Positions 1 to 6,061 are shown, counted from the first letter of the stretch. The stretch is 8,123 bases of DNA from Gammaproteobacteria bacterium (GCA_026706425.1 JAPOYW010000323.1:1-8123); one strand, 5' to 3'. Notes: a model not told the origin generated them from the letters alone. A program made the numbers and translations.

Positions 1-1
1 G

Positions 2-178
2 GACCGCCGGGGGGGGCGCCAGCCCTATAGGGTCCACGACTTCCCCGGCGGCGCACCGCGCTTCCAGCAGCGGGCCGAGGGATACAAGGCGACGGTCTGC
101 AACGGCCAGGTCACGCTACGTGATGACGAGCACACGGGCGTTTGCGCGGGAAATGTTCTAAGGAACGGTGCCGCGTAG
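2..178 (+). CDS. Amidohydrolase, N-acyl-D-amino-acid deacylase type, C-terminal end only
   Basis: This is the 3' end of a gene that begins before the window; about 58 codons are visible, ending at TAG 176-178. The visible tail contains YRVHDFPGG, then QQRAEGYKATVCNGQVTL, then DDEHTGVCAGNVLR. This arrangement (a DFP-G segment, a Q-A-GY-AT-NG segment, and a closing TG--G--LR) is the usual C-terminus of metal-dependent amidohydrolases annotated as D-aminoacylase or N-acyl-D-amino-acid deacylase, where the last strands complete the small beta-sandwich domain beside the TIM barrel. Such enzymes hydrolyse the amide bond of N-acylated substrates. The metal ligands lie outside the window, so activity and substrate cannot be judged. 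A run of eight G at 9-16 makes the first few codons the least trustworthy part. It was recognised from memory of the family, without a database search. Confidence 0.72.
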   Translation, partial: DRRGGRQPYRVHDFPGGAPRFQQRAEGYKATVCNGQVTLRDDEHTGVCAGNVLRNGAA

Positions 179-213
179 CACCCGGCTCGCCCGAGCGCGA
201 CGGTTCCAGGCGG

Positions 214-849
214 GTGACACCTCGCCACCGGTCCATCGCAGTCGTCCCATTGCTGTTGCTCGGCATGGCTGGCTTTGCGGCGACGCAAAGCCAGCCCGAC
301 ATCGTGAGTCTTGAAGGACCCCGGTCCTTGGACATCGACATAAACGGTGACGGGATAGACGATTTCATCTTCGCGAACTACACCGCGAGGGGAAACGTCC
401 ACAGCCCCTTCAGCTACAGCATCAACATCAGGGACAGGACCAACAGCGAGCTGCTTCACAGCGTGCACGTCTTCCCCGATGGCTATCCAGAAGTCTTGGT
501 GGGTTCACGTCTGGTACACCGGTCGAAATCCCCCGAGTGCGTATGGCGTACGCATTTCCTGATCAGAGAAAGTGATGGCGAGAGCTACGAACTCCTCACG
601 GCTGAGAAACTCGATGGTCTGTTCCCGCCGGGGCCCGGCCCGGTCGAATTCACCTTCCATCGACTTCGGACGCTCGACACCGTGGGTCCGGCTTGGTACA
701 TCTTCGACGGCTACCGCAAAGTGAAATCTCAAGCACAATACTGCGATGTCGTCGAGGCCGCGACAGAGGAGGTGTTCGCGGCTCGCAGCGGAGCCCGTTC
801 GCCGCCGGCAGACGACAAGGGACGACCACGAGTCGGACCAGTGGATTGA
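214..849 (+). CDS. Predicted secreted protein with a Ca-binding-type DxNxDGxxD loop
   Basis: I do not recognise a named family. With the GTG start at 214 the product is about 211 residues and begins with a good signal peptide: basic n-region (TPRHR), a hydrophobic stretch IAVVPLLLLGMAGFA at residues 8-22, then AATQSQ as a likely cleavage region. Right after it, residues 40-50 read DIDINGDGIDD, a DxNxDGxxD loop as in FG-GAP/VCBS, dockerin and EF-hand-like calcium sites. The rest is a soluble beta-rich chain with two cysteines and a proline/arginine-rich tail, with no other transmembrane segment. An ATG at 142 is in frame, but it lies inside the upstream amidohydrolase gene and would put 24 polar residues before the signal peptide, so I prefer 214. 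No strong Shine-Dalgarno is seen for either. The gene follows the amidohydrolase by 35 bases and converges on the toxin gene. Export to periplasm or outside is inferred; function is unknown. Confidence 0.62.
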   Translation: MTPRHRSIAVVPLLLLGMAGFAATQSQPDIVSLEGPRSLDIDINGDGIDDFIFANYTARGNVHSPFSYSINIRDRTNSELLHSVHVFPDGYPEVLVGSRLVHRSKSPECVWRTHFLIRESDGESYELLTAEKLDGLFPPGPGPVEFTFHRLRTLDTVGPAWYIFDGYRKVKSQAQYCDVVEAATEEVFAARSGARSPPADDKGRPRVGPVD

Positions 850-891
850 CCCGCGCACCGGCGGCACACGGTCGGGCTCCGGATTTCGAAC

Positions 892-1302
892 CTATCCTGC
901 GTCGAGTTCGGGCAACCGCATGACACCCGGATAACGCTCGAACGCGTGATCGAACGTCAGGATTCGGCTGACACGGTGCGCGTTCATCACGGCCAGATGC
1001 AGGCAGTCTCGCGCCGACAACGGTGCATTGCTTGCGGCGATGCTTGCCGCCGACCCCACATCGTCCCGGGAAATCGGATACACGGTCACGACCAGGCCAT
1101 CGAGCAGGGCGAACGCATCGGAGATCGCCGTCCGACGGTCAATGGCGACGTAGCGGTGGACGACCTCCTGATAAACCTCGGCACTCGTTACGTAGTCTTC
1201 GTCCGGACGGCTCCGAAGGAAGGTTTCCAGGCACTCCCGGTTGGGATGTGCAGCACCGACGAGGTACATGGGGACGTTGGAGTCAACGAAGATCACGACC
1301 AC
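892..1302 (-). CDS. vapC: PIN-domain ribonuclease toxin, VapC-like
   Basis: A 136-residue protein, a normal length for a single PIN domain. The four acidic positions expected of a PIN nuclease are present: Asp7 in IFVDSN near the N-terminus, Glu42 in SAEVYQE, Asp99 in SARDCLHLA, and Asp118 in ILTFDHAF. PIN toxins of VapBC systems are Mg-dependent RNases that typically cut tRNA or rRNA and are held inactive by the partner antitoxin. Translation starts at GTG 1302; a second in-frame GTG at 1296 is also possible because neither has a clear Shine-Dalgarno. The start overlaps the last 20 bases of the upstream antitoxin gene, so translational coupling is likely. The target RNA cannot be predicted from sequence. 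PIN assignment is firm; toxin role rests on the neighbour. Confidence 0.88.
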   Translation of the reverse strand: MVVIFVDSNVPMYLVGAAHPNRECLETFLRSRPDEDYVTSAEVYQEVVHRYVAIDRRTAISDAFALLDGLVVTVYPISRDDVGSAASIAASNAPLSARDCLHLAVMNAHRVSRILTFDHAFERYPGVMRLPELDAG

Positions 1303-1642
1303 GCTCGATGTCGCCCAGCATCTCGTCGAAATCGGCCGTCGGATGGTTGCACTCGAGCGCCCGCCCCAACGCTTGAAGCCGGCGTTCGGCTACGGCGCGC
1401 GGATCGTCGCGGTGGGCAGCGGGCTGGGCCCACGCACCGGAATTCAGTCCGGCTTCCTGTTCGATTTCCTCGGTTCGGTTCTCGACAAACTGGAGGATCT
1501 CGCGAGCCATTGTCCGGTTGGTCACCACGCAAGCGAACTTGAAACGCGTGTGGAGACGCTCCGGCACGTTGAGATTGATGCGTTTGGTCGGTTCCCGGGA
1601 CGGCGCACCGAACCCGGGCGGTTCCGCAGATCGATGTCGCAT
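1283..1642 (-). CDS. Ribbon-helix-helix antitoxin partner of the PIN toxin
   Basis: A product of 119 residues if translation starts at ATG 1642, which has an AGGAAG Shine-Dalgarno 7 bases upstream; an open frame reaches 1750, but that extension is unsupported. Residues ~19-57 look like a ribbon-helix-helix DNA-binding domain: strand KRINLNVPERL, then two helices over HTRFKFACVV and TMAREILQFVENRTEEIE. This matches CopG/Arc-type antitoxins that bind operator DNA as dimers. A long middle segment is followed by an acidic/basic C-terminal helix (DFDEMLGDIERGRDL), the usual place for the toxin-wrapping segment. The gene precedes and overlaps the PIN toxin gene by 20 bases, the standard antitoxin-first order. 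At 119 residues it is longer than most VapB antitoxins (70-90), mainly because of the middle segment. Autoregulation through an inverted repeat at 1702-1715 is inferred. Confidence 0.8.
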   Translation of the reverse strand: MRHRSAEPPGFGAPSREPTKRINLNVPERLHTRFKFACVVTNRTMAREILQFVENRTEEIEQEAGLNSGAWAQPAAHRDDPRAVAERRLQALGRALECNHPTADFDEMLGDIERGRDLR

Positions 1643-1649
1643 TGTCGTA

Positions 1650-1655
1650 CTTCCT
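1650..1655 (-). promoter_or_regulatory. Ribosome binding site deciding the antitoxin start
   Basis: On the minus strand this reads AGGAAG, 7 bases before ATG 1642. It supports 1642 as the start of the antitoxin rather than the farther upstream in-frame codon at 1750. Confidence 0.65.
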
Positions 1656-1694
1656 GCGCATTGCCTGGACGGTCTGAGAGTACCTTCATTGGCA

Positions 1695-1724
1695 CGTATA
1701 CTCAAATGTGTTTGATTCTTGCAG
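1695..1724 (-). promoter_or_regulatory. Possible promoter and operator of the toxin-antitoxin operon
   Basis: On the minus strand a TATACG hexamer (1700-1695) resembles a -10 box and lies about 53 bases upstream of the antitoxin ATG. Directly upstream is a perfect inverted repeat, TCAAA-CACA-TTTGA (1715-1702), which would fall in the spacer between -10 and -35. That is a natural place for a ribbon-helix-helix repressor to block RNA polymerase. The -35 match (CTGCAA/TGCAAG near 1724-1718) is weak, so the promoter itself is uncertain. Confidence 0.3.
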
Positions 1725-1852
1725 CGTTCTGCCTGCACTGACTCGCGCAACCCCGGTACGACGGGGAGGTTCAGCCGCTGGCCGGGTCTCGCAGCCGTAT
1801 TCGAGAAATCGTGCCGCTCGGCGATCCGTAGAACCGTGGCCGGGCCACCGAC

Positions 1853-2704
1853 CTACTTGATGGGCGCGAGCAGCTCGGGCGCCGTAACCAACTGGCGCAC
1901 GCCGTGCGACCTGGTCTCGTTGAAGACGTTGCCGTCCTCCGCCCAGCGGTGCAACGAGTTGATGTCGAGCCTCGCGCACGCCGGTCGGACGTTCCAGGTC
2001 ACCCGGGCCGGGGAACATTTGCTCTGGTCGTAGGACGGGCCGGTCGTCGAGCCCCGAAACAACACGGGGTCGCCGGTATCCGACGGAATCGACTTGGCCT
2101 GGTGCCGGCCTTCGACGACGTTCCCGCCGTACGCCATCGTGGCGAAGTCGAGTGCGTCCGGGTCGTTGACGACGAGAAACACCTGGGCTTCCACCCGCAG
2201 GAGCGGGTCGCTGCACCCTTCGGGTACGCAGGCGCCGAGCCCTTCGCCCGGCGTGGCATCGCAGGACGTATGCACCCAGTGCACCTCGATCGTGTCCCCG
2301 GGTTGCACGCCCTGGTAGGCACCCGGTGCCGGCGCGAGTTCCGCGTCGCTCAAGTCCGGTGTCTCGTTGCACGCGAAGCCGCCGTCGTCGGCGTCGCTGA
2401 CGAAGACGCCGAAACCCGGGCCCTTGTGCTCGGCGTTGGTGTGCGTGTGAATGTTGCAGAGGTTCATCTCGCTCACCACGGGTGCGAGCGGAAACGCCTC
2501 CGTGTTCAGGCCCGCTGCACGCGCGATGTCGCGAGGTGTTTGCGGACCCATGTGTACACATAGCCCGTTGGTCGCTGGTTCCGCGGCAGCATTGGCCGAT
2601 GCGTCCGGTTCGGACGCGACCGTATCAGGGTCGCCCGTTTCGGTCGCGCTCTCGGTGCCACAGGCGGCGGTTAATACGGCAAGCGCTAAAACGAAATGTC
2701 TCAT
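1853..2704 (-). CDS. Delta-class carbonic anhydrase, predicted lipoprotein
   Basis: The product is 283 residues from ATG 2704. It begins with a lipoprotein signal peptide, MRHFVLALAVLTAACG, with Cys15 as the lipidated residue, followed by a Thr/Ala/Asp-rich linker to about residue 45. The globular part carries landmarks I recognise from bacterial delta-class carbonic anhydrases, the family first known from the diatom enzyme TWCA1: CNIHTHTNAEHKGPGF (83-98), QPGDTIEVHWVH (134-145), LLRVEAQVFLVVND (168-181), GSTTGPSY (218-225), VTWNVRP (235-241) and a tail with SHGVRQLVT-PELLAPI. His86, His88, His93, His142 and His145 are candidate zinc ligands. Eight cysteines after the lipobox suggest disulfides, fitting an exported protein. 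It would hydrate CO2 to bicarbonate at the periplasmic face or outer membrane. An in-frame ATG at 2827 has the only good ribosome binding site and would add 41 residues encoded partly by a hairpin-rich repeat; I chose 2704 because the signal peptide begins there. Confidence 0.83.
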   Translation of the reverse strand: MRHFVLALAVLTAACGTESATETGDPDTVASEPDASANAAAEPATNGLCVHMGPQTPRDIARAAGLNTEAFPLAPVVSEMNLCNIHTHTNAEHKGPGFGVFVSDADDGGFACNETPDLSDAELAPAPGAYQGVQPGDTIEVHWVHTSCDATPGEGLGACVPEGCSDPLLRVEAQVFLVVNDPDALDFATMAYGGNVVEGRHQAKSIPSDTGDPVLFRGSTTGPSYDQSKCSPARVTWNVRPACARLDINSLHRWAEDGNVFNETRSHGVRQLVTAPELLAPIK

Positions 2705-2711
2705 GAAAGAC

Positions 2712-2800
2712 GCGACCGCTTCGCGGTCGCCCCGAGAATTCGCTCCGCGAATTCTCCAACGCGCACGCCAGGGCGCGCCGGCGAGGCGGCGCTGACCGCC
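2712..2800. repeat. Cluster of perfect hairpins, REP/MITE-like element in the carbonic anhydrase leader
   Basis: Four inverted repeats lie within 89 bases: GCGACCGC-TTC-GCGGTCGC (2712-2730, 8-bp arms), GAGAATTCGC-TCC-GCGAATTCTC (2734-2756, 10-bp arms), the palindrome GGCGCGCC (2772-2779), and GGCGG-CGCTGA-CCGCC (2785-2800). The whole block is open in the carbonic anhydrase frame between ATG 2827 and ATG 2704, encoding an Arg/Gly/Ala-rich peptide (including RRLAGAPWRARW and RGANSRGDREAVASF). Dense perfect stems with 3-base loops are typical of interspersed REP or miniature-element repeats rather than of coding constraint. Only one copy is in this window, so its repetitive nature is inferred. 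Confidence 0.6.
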
Positions 2801-2836
2801 AGGCAACAAAGGACGTATTTGTTTCATGGAAGTGGG

Positions 2837-2843
2837 CTCCTTT
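2837..2843 (-). promoter_or_regulatory. Strong ribosome binding site ahead of the distal ATG (2827)
   Basis: The minus strand reads AAAGGAG, 9 bases before ATG 2827 (MKQIRPLL...). It is the best Shine-Dalgarno near the carbonic anhydrase gene, whereas the bases just before ATG 2704 (GCGTCTTTC) have none. It therefore points to initiation at 2827, conflicting with the signal peptide position. Confidence 0.6.
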
Positions 2844-2862
2844 GAGTCGAGGAGGGGTTTCG

Positions 2863-3105
2863 TCAGGGCGTGTCGGCCAGCATGGGCGGGTCGATAACGG
2901 CAAGGAAGGCGAAGTCATCCGACGGGAGGTCCAAGATTTCGCGGCACGTACGCCGTCTTACGCTGACAATCGAGTCGAGGCGAATCCGGCGCTTGTCGAG
3001 CCCCACTTGCACAACCAGGAGTTGCACGACTGGCTTGCCGATGGCCGAACGGAAATACACGGCTTCGGAGGCGTCGGCATGAATGGCGTTGGAGCTTGTG
3101 CTCAC
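2863..3105 (-). CDS. Possible small hypothetical protein
   Basis: I do not recognise this protein. The stretch between the dioxygenase and carbonic anhydrase genes holds one open frame that looks coding: about 80 residues from GTG 3105, ending at TGA 2865-2863, with clear G/C preference at third positions. The chain alternates hydrophobic and charged segments (AVYFRSAIGKPVVQLLVVQV, then KRRIRLDSIVSVRRR, then LPSDDFAFLAVIDPP), which suggests a small alpha/beta domain or the tail of a larger one. ATG 3141, overlapping the dioxygenase stop, is an alternative start. The stop is 35 bases upstream of ATG 2827, so it could sit in one transcript with its neighbours. It may instead be a decayed gene remnant or a chance frame. 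Confidence 0.4.
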   Translation of the reverse strand: MSTSSNAIHADASEAVYFRSAIGKPVVQLLVVQVGLDKRRIRLDSIVSVRRRTCREILDLPSDDFAFLAVIDPPMLADTP

Positions 3106-3119
3106 GACCCCAACCTGCG

Positions 3120-4118
3120 TCAAACCGCCCAACCTTCCCATATGTTGTCGGCGGTCGTCGCAACATCCTCGCGGTAGTTGCGCGTATCCACCCACCACTG
3201 GTACTTCTCTCCGGGGCCGTATTCATCGTCGTCGTAGTAGGTCATGCCGCCACGTTGGTAATCGCAGGGCACGATCAAGCGCACCGTGGGACTCTCGCGG
3301 TCGGCGGAGTAGTTGACCCCCGCCGAGTGCATGGTTCGCGGATGCCAGAACACGACATCGCCGGCATCTCCCGTGAACTCCACCGGCGTGATGTCGCGCA
3401 GCACCGCGTCGCGCGACTGCCGGAACCCCTCCCGGCGATCCTCGGAGATTACGCCCCCGTGAACCGTGTCCCAGTGCGGGTGCAGGCGCCGGTGCGAACC
3501 GGGCCACAGCGTGAATCCGCCGCTGTGCGGCAGGATCTCGTGCACCAATACCATGGCCGAAAGCTCGGCGGCCATATAGTCCGCGTGCGGCCCCAAGCGC
3601 CCTGCCGCGGAAGACGGTTTCGGCAACACGGCGTAGATTCCGCGTACACGGCGCGGCGGCTTGATGGGCGCATCGAAGAACGCCCGGACCATGGCGATCA
3701 TGTTCGGGTGGTTGGCGATGCCCTCGACGAGAAAGGACTCGGTGCCGATGCCCTCGGGCCCGGGTGATCTCATCTTCCAGTTGTCGTGGATCAGGCGGCC
3801 GACGCGGGGGATGTCGTCCTCGGTCCACTTCTCGCCGGGCGAATCCAGCCAGGAGGCGGGGTCGTCGCGCCGGAGCACTTGACGCGGGACGTTGCTCCAC
3901 AGGTAGTCGATCGTCTGCTCGAAGGCTTCCTCGTCGTCGATCAGCCCCCGCTTGACGATGAAGCCCTGTTCCTTGAAGTGGGCGACCTCCGCGGCGTTGA
4001 GCGTCGGGCTGGGCGCAAGGAAGTCCGGATCCTCGAACACGACGGGGTCCCGAACCGCGACTTCCGGGGCCTTCGGCTGCCCCGAAGCATGGCCTACGTT
4101 GTACTCGGTGTATTCCAT
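3120..4118 (-). CDS. Phytanoyl-CoA dioxygenase (PhyH) family Fe(II)/2-oxoglutarate oxygenase
   Basis: A 332-residue protein of normal family length. The double-stranded beta-helix core shows the 2-His-1-carboxylate iron triad: His178 and Asp180 in LGPHADYMA, and His264 in GDVVFWHPRTMHSAG. Arg280 in SPTVRLIVP is placed to bind the 2-oxoglutarate carboxylate. The segment GGFTLWPGSH (200-209) is a hallmark of PhyH proteins. Such enzymes couple 2-oxoglutarate decarboxylation to hydroxylation of an organic substrate; many bacterial members act on small molecules other than phytanoyl-CoA, so the substrate is open. The start at ATG 4118 follows an AGGA-type Shine-Dalgarno and overlaps the end of the thioesterase gene by 25 bases, implying coupled translation. 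A long upstream in-frame extension is only the shadow of the thioesterase gene. The C-terminus is rich in Tyr, Asp and Trp. Confidence 0.9.
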   Translation of the reverse strand: MEYTEYNVGHASGQPKAPEVAVRDPVVFEDPDFLAPSPTLNAAEVAHFKEQGFIVKRGLIDDEEAFEQTIDYLWSNVPRQVLRRDDPASWLDSPGEKWTEDDIPRVGRLIHDNWKMRSPGPEGIGTESFLVEGIANHPNMIAMVRAFFDAPIKPPRRVRGIYAVLPKPSSAAGRLGPHADYMAAELSAMVLVHEILPHSGGFTLWPGSHRRLHPHWDTVHGGVISEDRREGFRQSRDAVLRDITPVEFTGDAGDVVFWHPRTMHSAGVNYSADRESPTVRLIVPCDYQRGGMTYYDDDEYGPGEKYQWWVDTRNYREDVATTADNIWEGWAV

Positions 4119-4939
4119 CGCATGAGTCCTTCCTGGACGCAGGTGGCGGCCAGTTCGCCTTGACGAGTATATAGACGCCCACTCGCAAGTCCCCTGCCGC
4201 CCCCGGTGGCCTCGACGTCCTGCGCGAAGAGCAGCCATTCGTCGGCGCGCGCCGGGCGGTGAAACCACATGGCGTGGTCGAGACTGGTGCCTTCGAGGCC
4301 GGAGTCCTGCCAACGCATCCCCAGCGGCAGCATGACGTGATCCACGACGGTCGTGTCGGAAAGGTAGGCAAGCCCGGCCTGGTGGACAGAGCACGCGTCC
4401 GGTAGCGACTCGGGAATGCGCATCCACATGAGCTGGGTCTCGGTGACGGGCACGCCCCGGGGTTCGGCGGGCGGATTGATGTAGCGGATGTCCACCGGGC
4501 GATCGGACCCGTGCCAGACGTCCGCCCCGCTTAGTTCGAGGGTGAAGTCGTCGTAGGTATAGCTCACCTCGTCCGGTGAAGGCACGTCCGGCATCGTGGC
4601 TGCGGTGTATTCGGGCGACTCGTCGGGAACCTGGTACGAGACGAGTGCCCGGAACAGTTCCTTGCCGCGCTGGTTCGCGAGGACCTGCCGGGACGAGAAC
4701 GAGCGGCCGTCGCGGACAACCTCCACCTCGAGGTCCGCGGGCAAGTCGACATCGCCGGGGCGCAGAAAGTAGCCGTGCAGCGAGTTGACGCGTCGGTCGT
4801 CGGCGACCGTGGCGTGCGCCGCCGCCATGCACTGCGCGAGGAACTGCCCCCCGAACATCCGTTCACCCTTGTCGGGGGATGGCGGTGCGACGAATCGGCC
4901 CTCGCCACAGGATTGCAGATCGAGCAGCGGTGCGAACAT
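4094..4939 (-). CDS. tesB: Acyl-CoA thioesterase, TesB/ACOT8 type
   Basis: The product is 281 residues, close to E. coli TesB (286), with two fused hotdog domains. The first includes MFGGQFLAQCMAAA (28-41) and SLHGYFLRPGD (53-63); the second includes TSLDHAMWFHRPARADEWLL (218-237) and GELAATCVQEGLMR (261-274). By alignment from memory with TesB, the catalytic set is Asp195 (in AYLSDTT), Ser219 (Thr in E. coli, Ser in many relatives) and Gln269 (in VQEG). The enzyme hydrolyses acyl-CoA to free acid and CoA in the cytoplasm. ATG 4939 fits the usual N-terminus (APLLDLQSCGEGRF), though no good Shine-Dalgarno precedes it. It is the first gene of the minus-strand set and is divergent from the LLM gene at 5057. 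Pairing with a PhyH-family oxygenase suggests a role in acyl-CoA turnover in a specific catabolic route. Confidence 0.93.
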   Translation of the reverse strand: MFAPLLDLQSCGEGRFVAPPSPDKGERMFGGQFLAQCMAAAHATVADDRRVNSLHGYFLRPGDVDLPADLEVEVVRDGRSFSSRQVLANQRGKELFRALVSYQVPDESPEYTAATMPDVPSPDEVSYTYDDFTLELSGADVWHGSDRPVDIRYINPPAEPRGVPVTETQLMWMRIPESLPDACSVHQAGLAYLSDTTVVDHVMLPLGMRWQDSGLEGTSLDHAMWFHRPARADEWLLFAQDVEATGGGRGLASGRLYTRQGELAATCVQEGLMRWNTPSTT

Positions 4940-5056
4940 GGGCCGGAGAACATACGCTAGTGCGCCTCGCGATGCGAGACGCGACGAGACGCGACGGCTT
5001 GGAGAACTCCGCCCGGGTGGAACGTGTAAGCTTGCCGTTTTGCTCGGGGGACAGGC
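4940..5056. promoter_or_regulatory. Divergent intergenic region between tesB and the LLM gene
   Basis: These 117 bases must hold promoters for both directions. A perfect tandem pair of CGAGACGCGA lies at 4975-4994, next to a small inverted repeat CTCGC-GAT-GCGAG at 4966-4978. Either could bind a regulator shared by the two operons. TTGGAG at 4999-5004 is a possible plus-strand -35, but I find no convincing -10 at a proper spacing. GGGGGA at 5046-5051 is the ribosome binding site of the LLM gene. Confidence 0.35.
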
Positions 5057-6061
5057 ATGAAGCTGGGTATGGGGATCGGGCCGTTCGGACCGCCGGGAGG
5101 CGCTCGGCTCGTACAGATGGCGCAGGAAGCCGAATCACTGGGCTACGACACCATCTGGGCACCGGAGATCTACGGCGCCGACTGCTTTACTCCGCTCACC
5201 TGGATCGCGGCCCACACCGAGCGTATCAACGTCGGTAGTTCCATCATGCAGATCTCGGCGCGGACGCCGGCCAGCGCCGCGATGCACGCCGTATCGCTGG
5301 ACTATCTCTCGAACGGCCGGCTGATCCTCGGTATCGGGGTGTCCGGGCCGCAGGTGGTCGAGGGCTGGTACGGTCAGCCCTATCCGAAGCCCCTGGCGCG
5401 GACGCGCGAGTGGATTGCGATCTTTCGCCAGATCGTCTCCCGCGAAGGGCCGGTGTCGTTCGACGGAAATCACTACAAACTGCCCATGCCGGGTGGCACG
5501 GGGCTCGGCAAGCCGCTGAAGCTGATCCTGCATCCGGTGCGCGAGCGCATACCCGTCTACCTCGGCGCGGAAGGGCCGAAGAACGTCGCCTTGGGCGCGG
5601 AACTGTGCGATGGCTGGATCCCGATGTTCCTGTCTCCCTACCGGATGATGGACATGTACGCGGATGCCATGCGGATCAAGAACAGCGACTTCGAGATCGC
5701 CGCGGCGGTGCCGGTCATCATCGACGACGACGTCGATCGCGCACTCGGCCAGATCAAGCAGAACGTCGGCTTCTACGTCGGCGGCATGGGCGCGAAGAGC
5801 TTCAACGTGCACAAGGACCACATCACCCGCATGGGCTTCGGCGGGGAAGCGGACCGGGTCCAGGAACTGTTCATGGCGGGGCGACGCGACGAGGCCATGG
5901 CGGCGGTGCCGTCGGAACTGTGCGACGAGATCTCGCTTGTCGGCCCGAAGGAGCGCATCCGCGAACGGCTCCAAGCCTGGAAGGAAAGCCCGGTGACCAT
6001 GATCAACGTCGGCACCGGAAGTCCGGAAACGCTCCGGTTCATGGCCGAAGAGCTGCTCTAG
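5057..6061 (+). CDS. LLM-class oxidoreductase, probable F420-dependent, Rv3520c-like
   Basis: A complete 334-residue luciferase-like TIM-barrel protein. Features matching the mycobacterial Rv3520c family (as I recall it) are MKLGMGIG at the N-terminus, SARTPASAAMHAVSLDYLS (67-85), GRLILGIGVSGPQVVEGWYG (87-106), PKPLARTREWI (110-120), LGAEGPKNVALGAELCDGW (169-187) and VGGMGAKSFNVH (241-252). Members of this family are predicted to use deazaflavin F420 for hydride transfer, while wider LLM relatives use FMN; the sequence alone does not settle the cofactor. The start has a GGGGGA Shine-Dalgarno 5 bases upstream. It leads a plus-strand run with a second LLM gene, a dehydrogenase and an SDR, suggesting an oxidative or reductive step on a shared small-molecule substrate in the cytoplasm. 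Confidence 0.92.
   Translation: MKLGMGIGPFGPPGGARLVQMAQEAESLGYDTIWAPEIYGADCFTPLTWIAAHTERINVGSSIMQISARTPASAAMHAVSLDYLSNGRLILGIGVSGPQVVEGWYGQPYPKPLARTREWIAIFRQIVSREGPVSFDGNHYKLPMPGGTGLGKPLKLILHPVRERIPVYLGAEGPKNVALGAELCDGWIPMFLSPYRMMDMYADAMRIKNSDFEIAAAVPVIIDDDVDRALGQIKQNVGFYVGGMGAKSFNVHKDHITRMGFGGEADRVQELFMAGRRDEAMAAVPSELCDEISLVGPKERIRERLQAWKESPVTMINVGTGSPETLRFMAEELL

Noticed and set aside
9..16. Run of eight G as a frameshift or slippage site in the amidohydrolase gene
   Set aside because: Only a few codons precede it, so the upstream frame cannot be tested within the window. It could simply be a sequencing homopolymer error.
946..1542. Plus-strand open frame opposite the toxin-antitoxin genes
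   Set aside because: Complementary to the PIN and RHH genes, whose motifs are convincing. The shadow product is Arg/Pro-rich.
1836..1848. Small inverted repeat GTGGC-CGG-GCCAC after the carbonic anhydrase stop as a terminator
   Set aside because: The stem is only 5 bp and no T-tract follows on the minus strand. It may be chance in GC-rich DNA.
1904..2563. Plus-strand open frame opposite the carbonic anhydrase gene
   Set aside because: The minus-strand frame carries a signal peptide, lipobox and family motifs. The plus-strand product has none.
2712..2800. Hairpin cluster as a CRISPR array or riboswitch
   Set aside because: The stems differ in sequence and there are no regular repeats with spacers. 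No riboswitch core was recognised. An interspersed REP/MITE-like element is the simpler reading.
3223..4371. Long minus-strand open frame across the dioxygenase and thioesterase genes
   Set aside because: Another frame of two well-supported genes. The translation is Arg/Ala/Pro-rich and low in complexity, with no recognisable motif.
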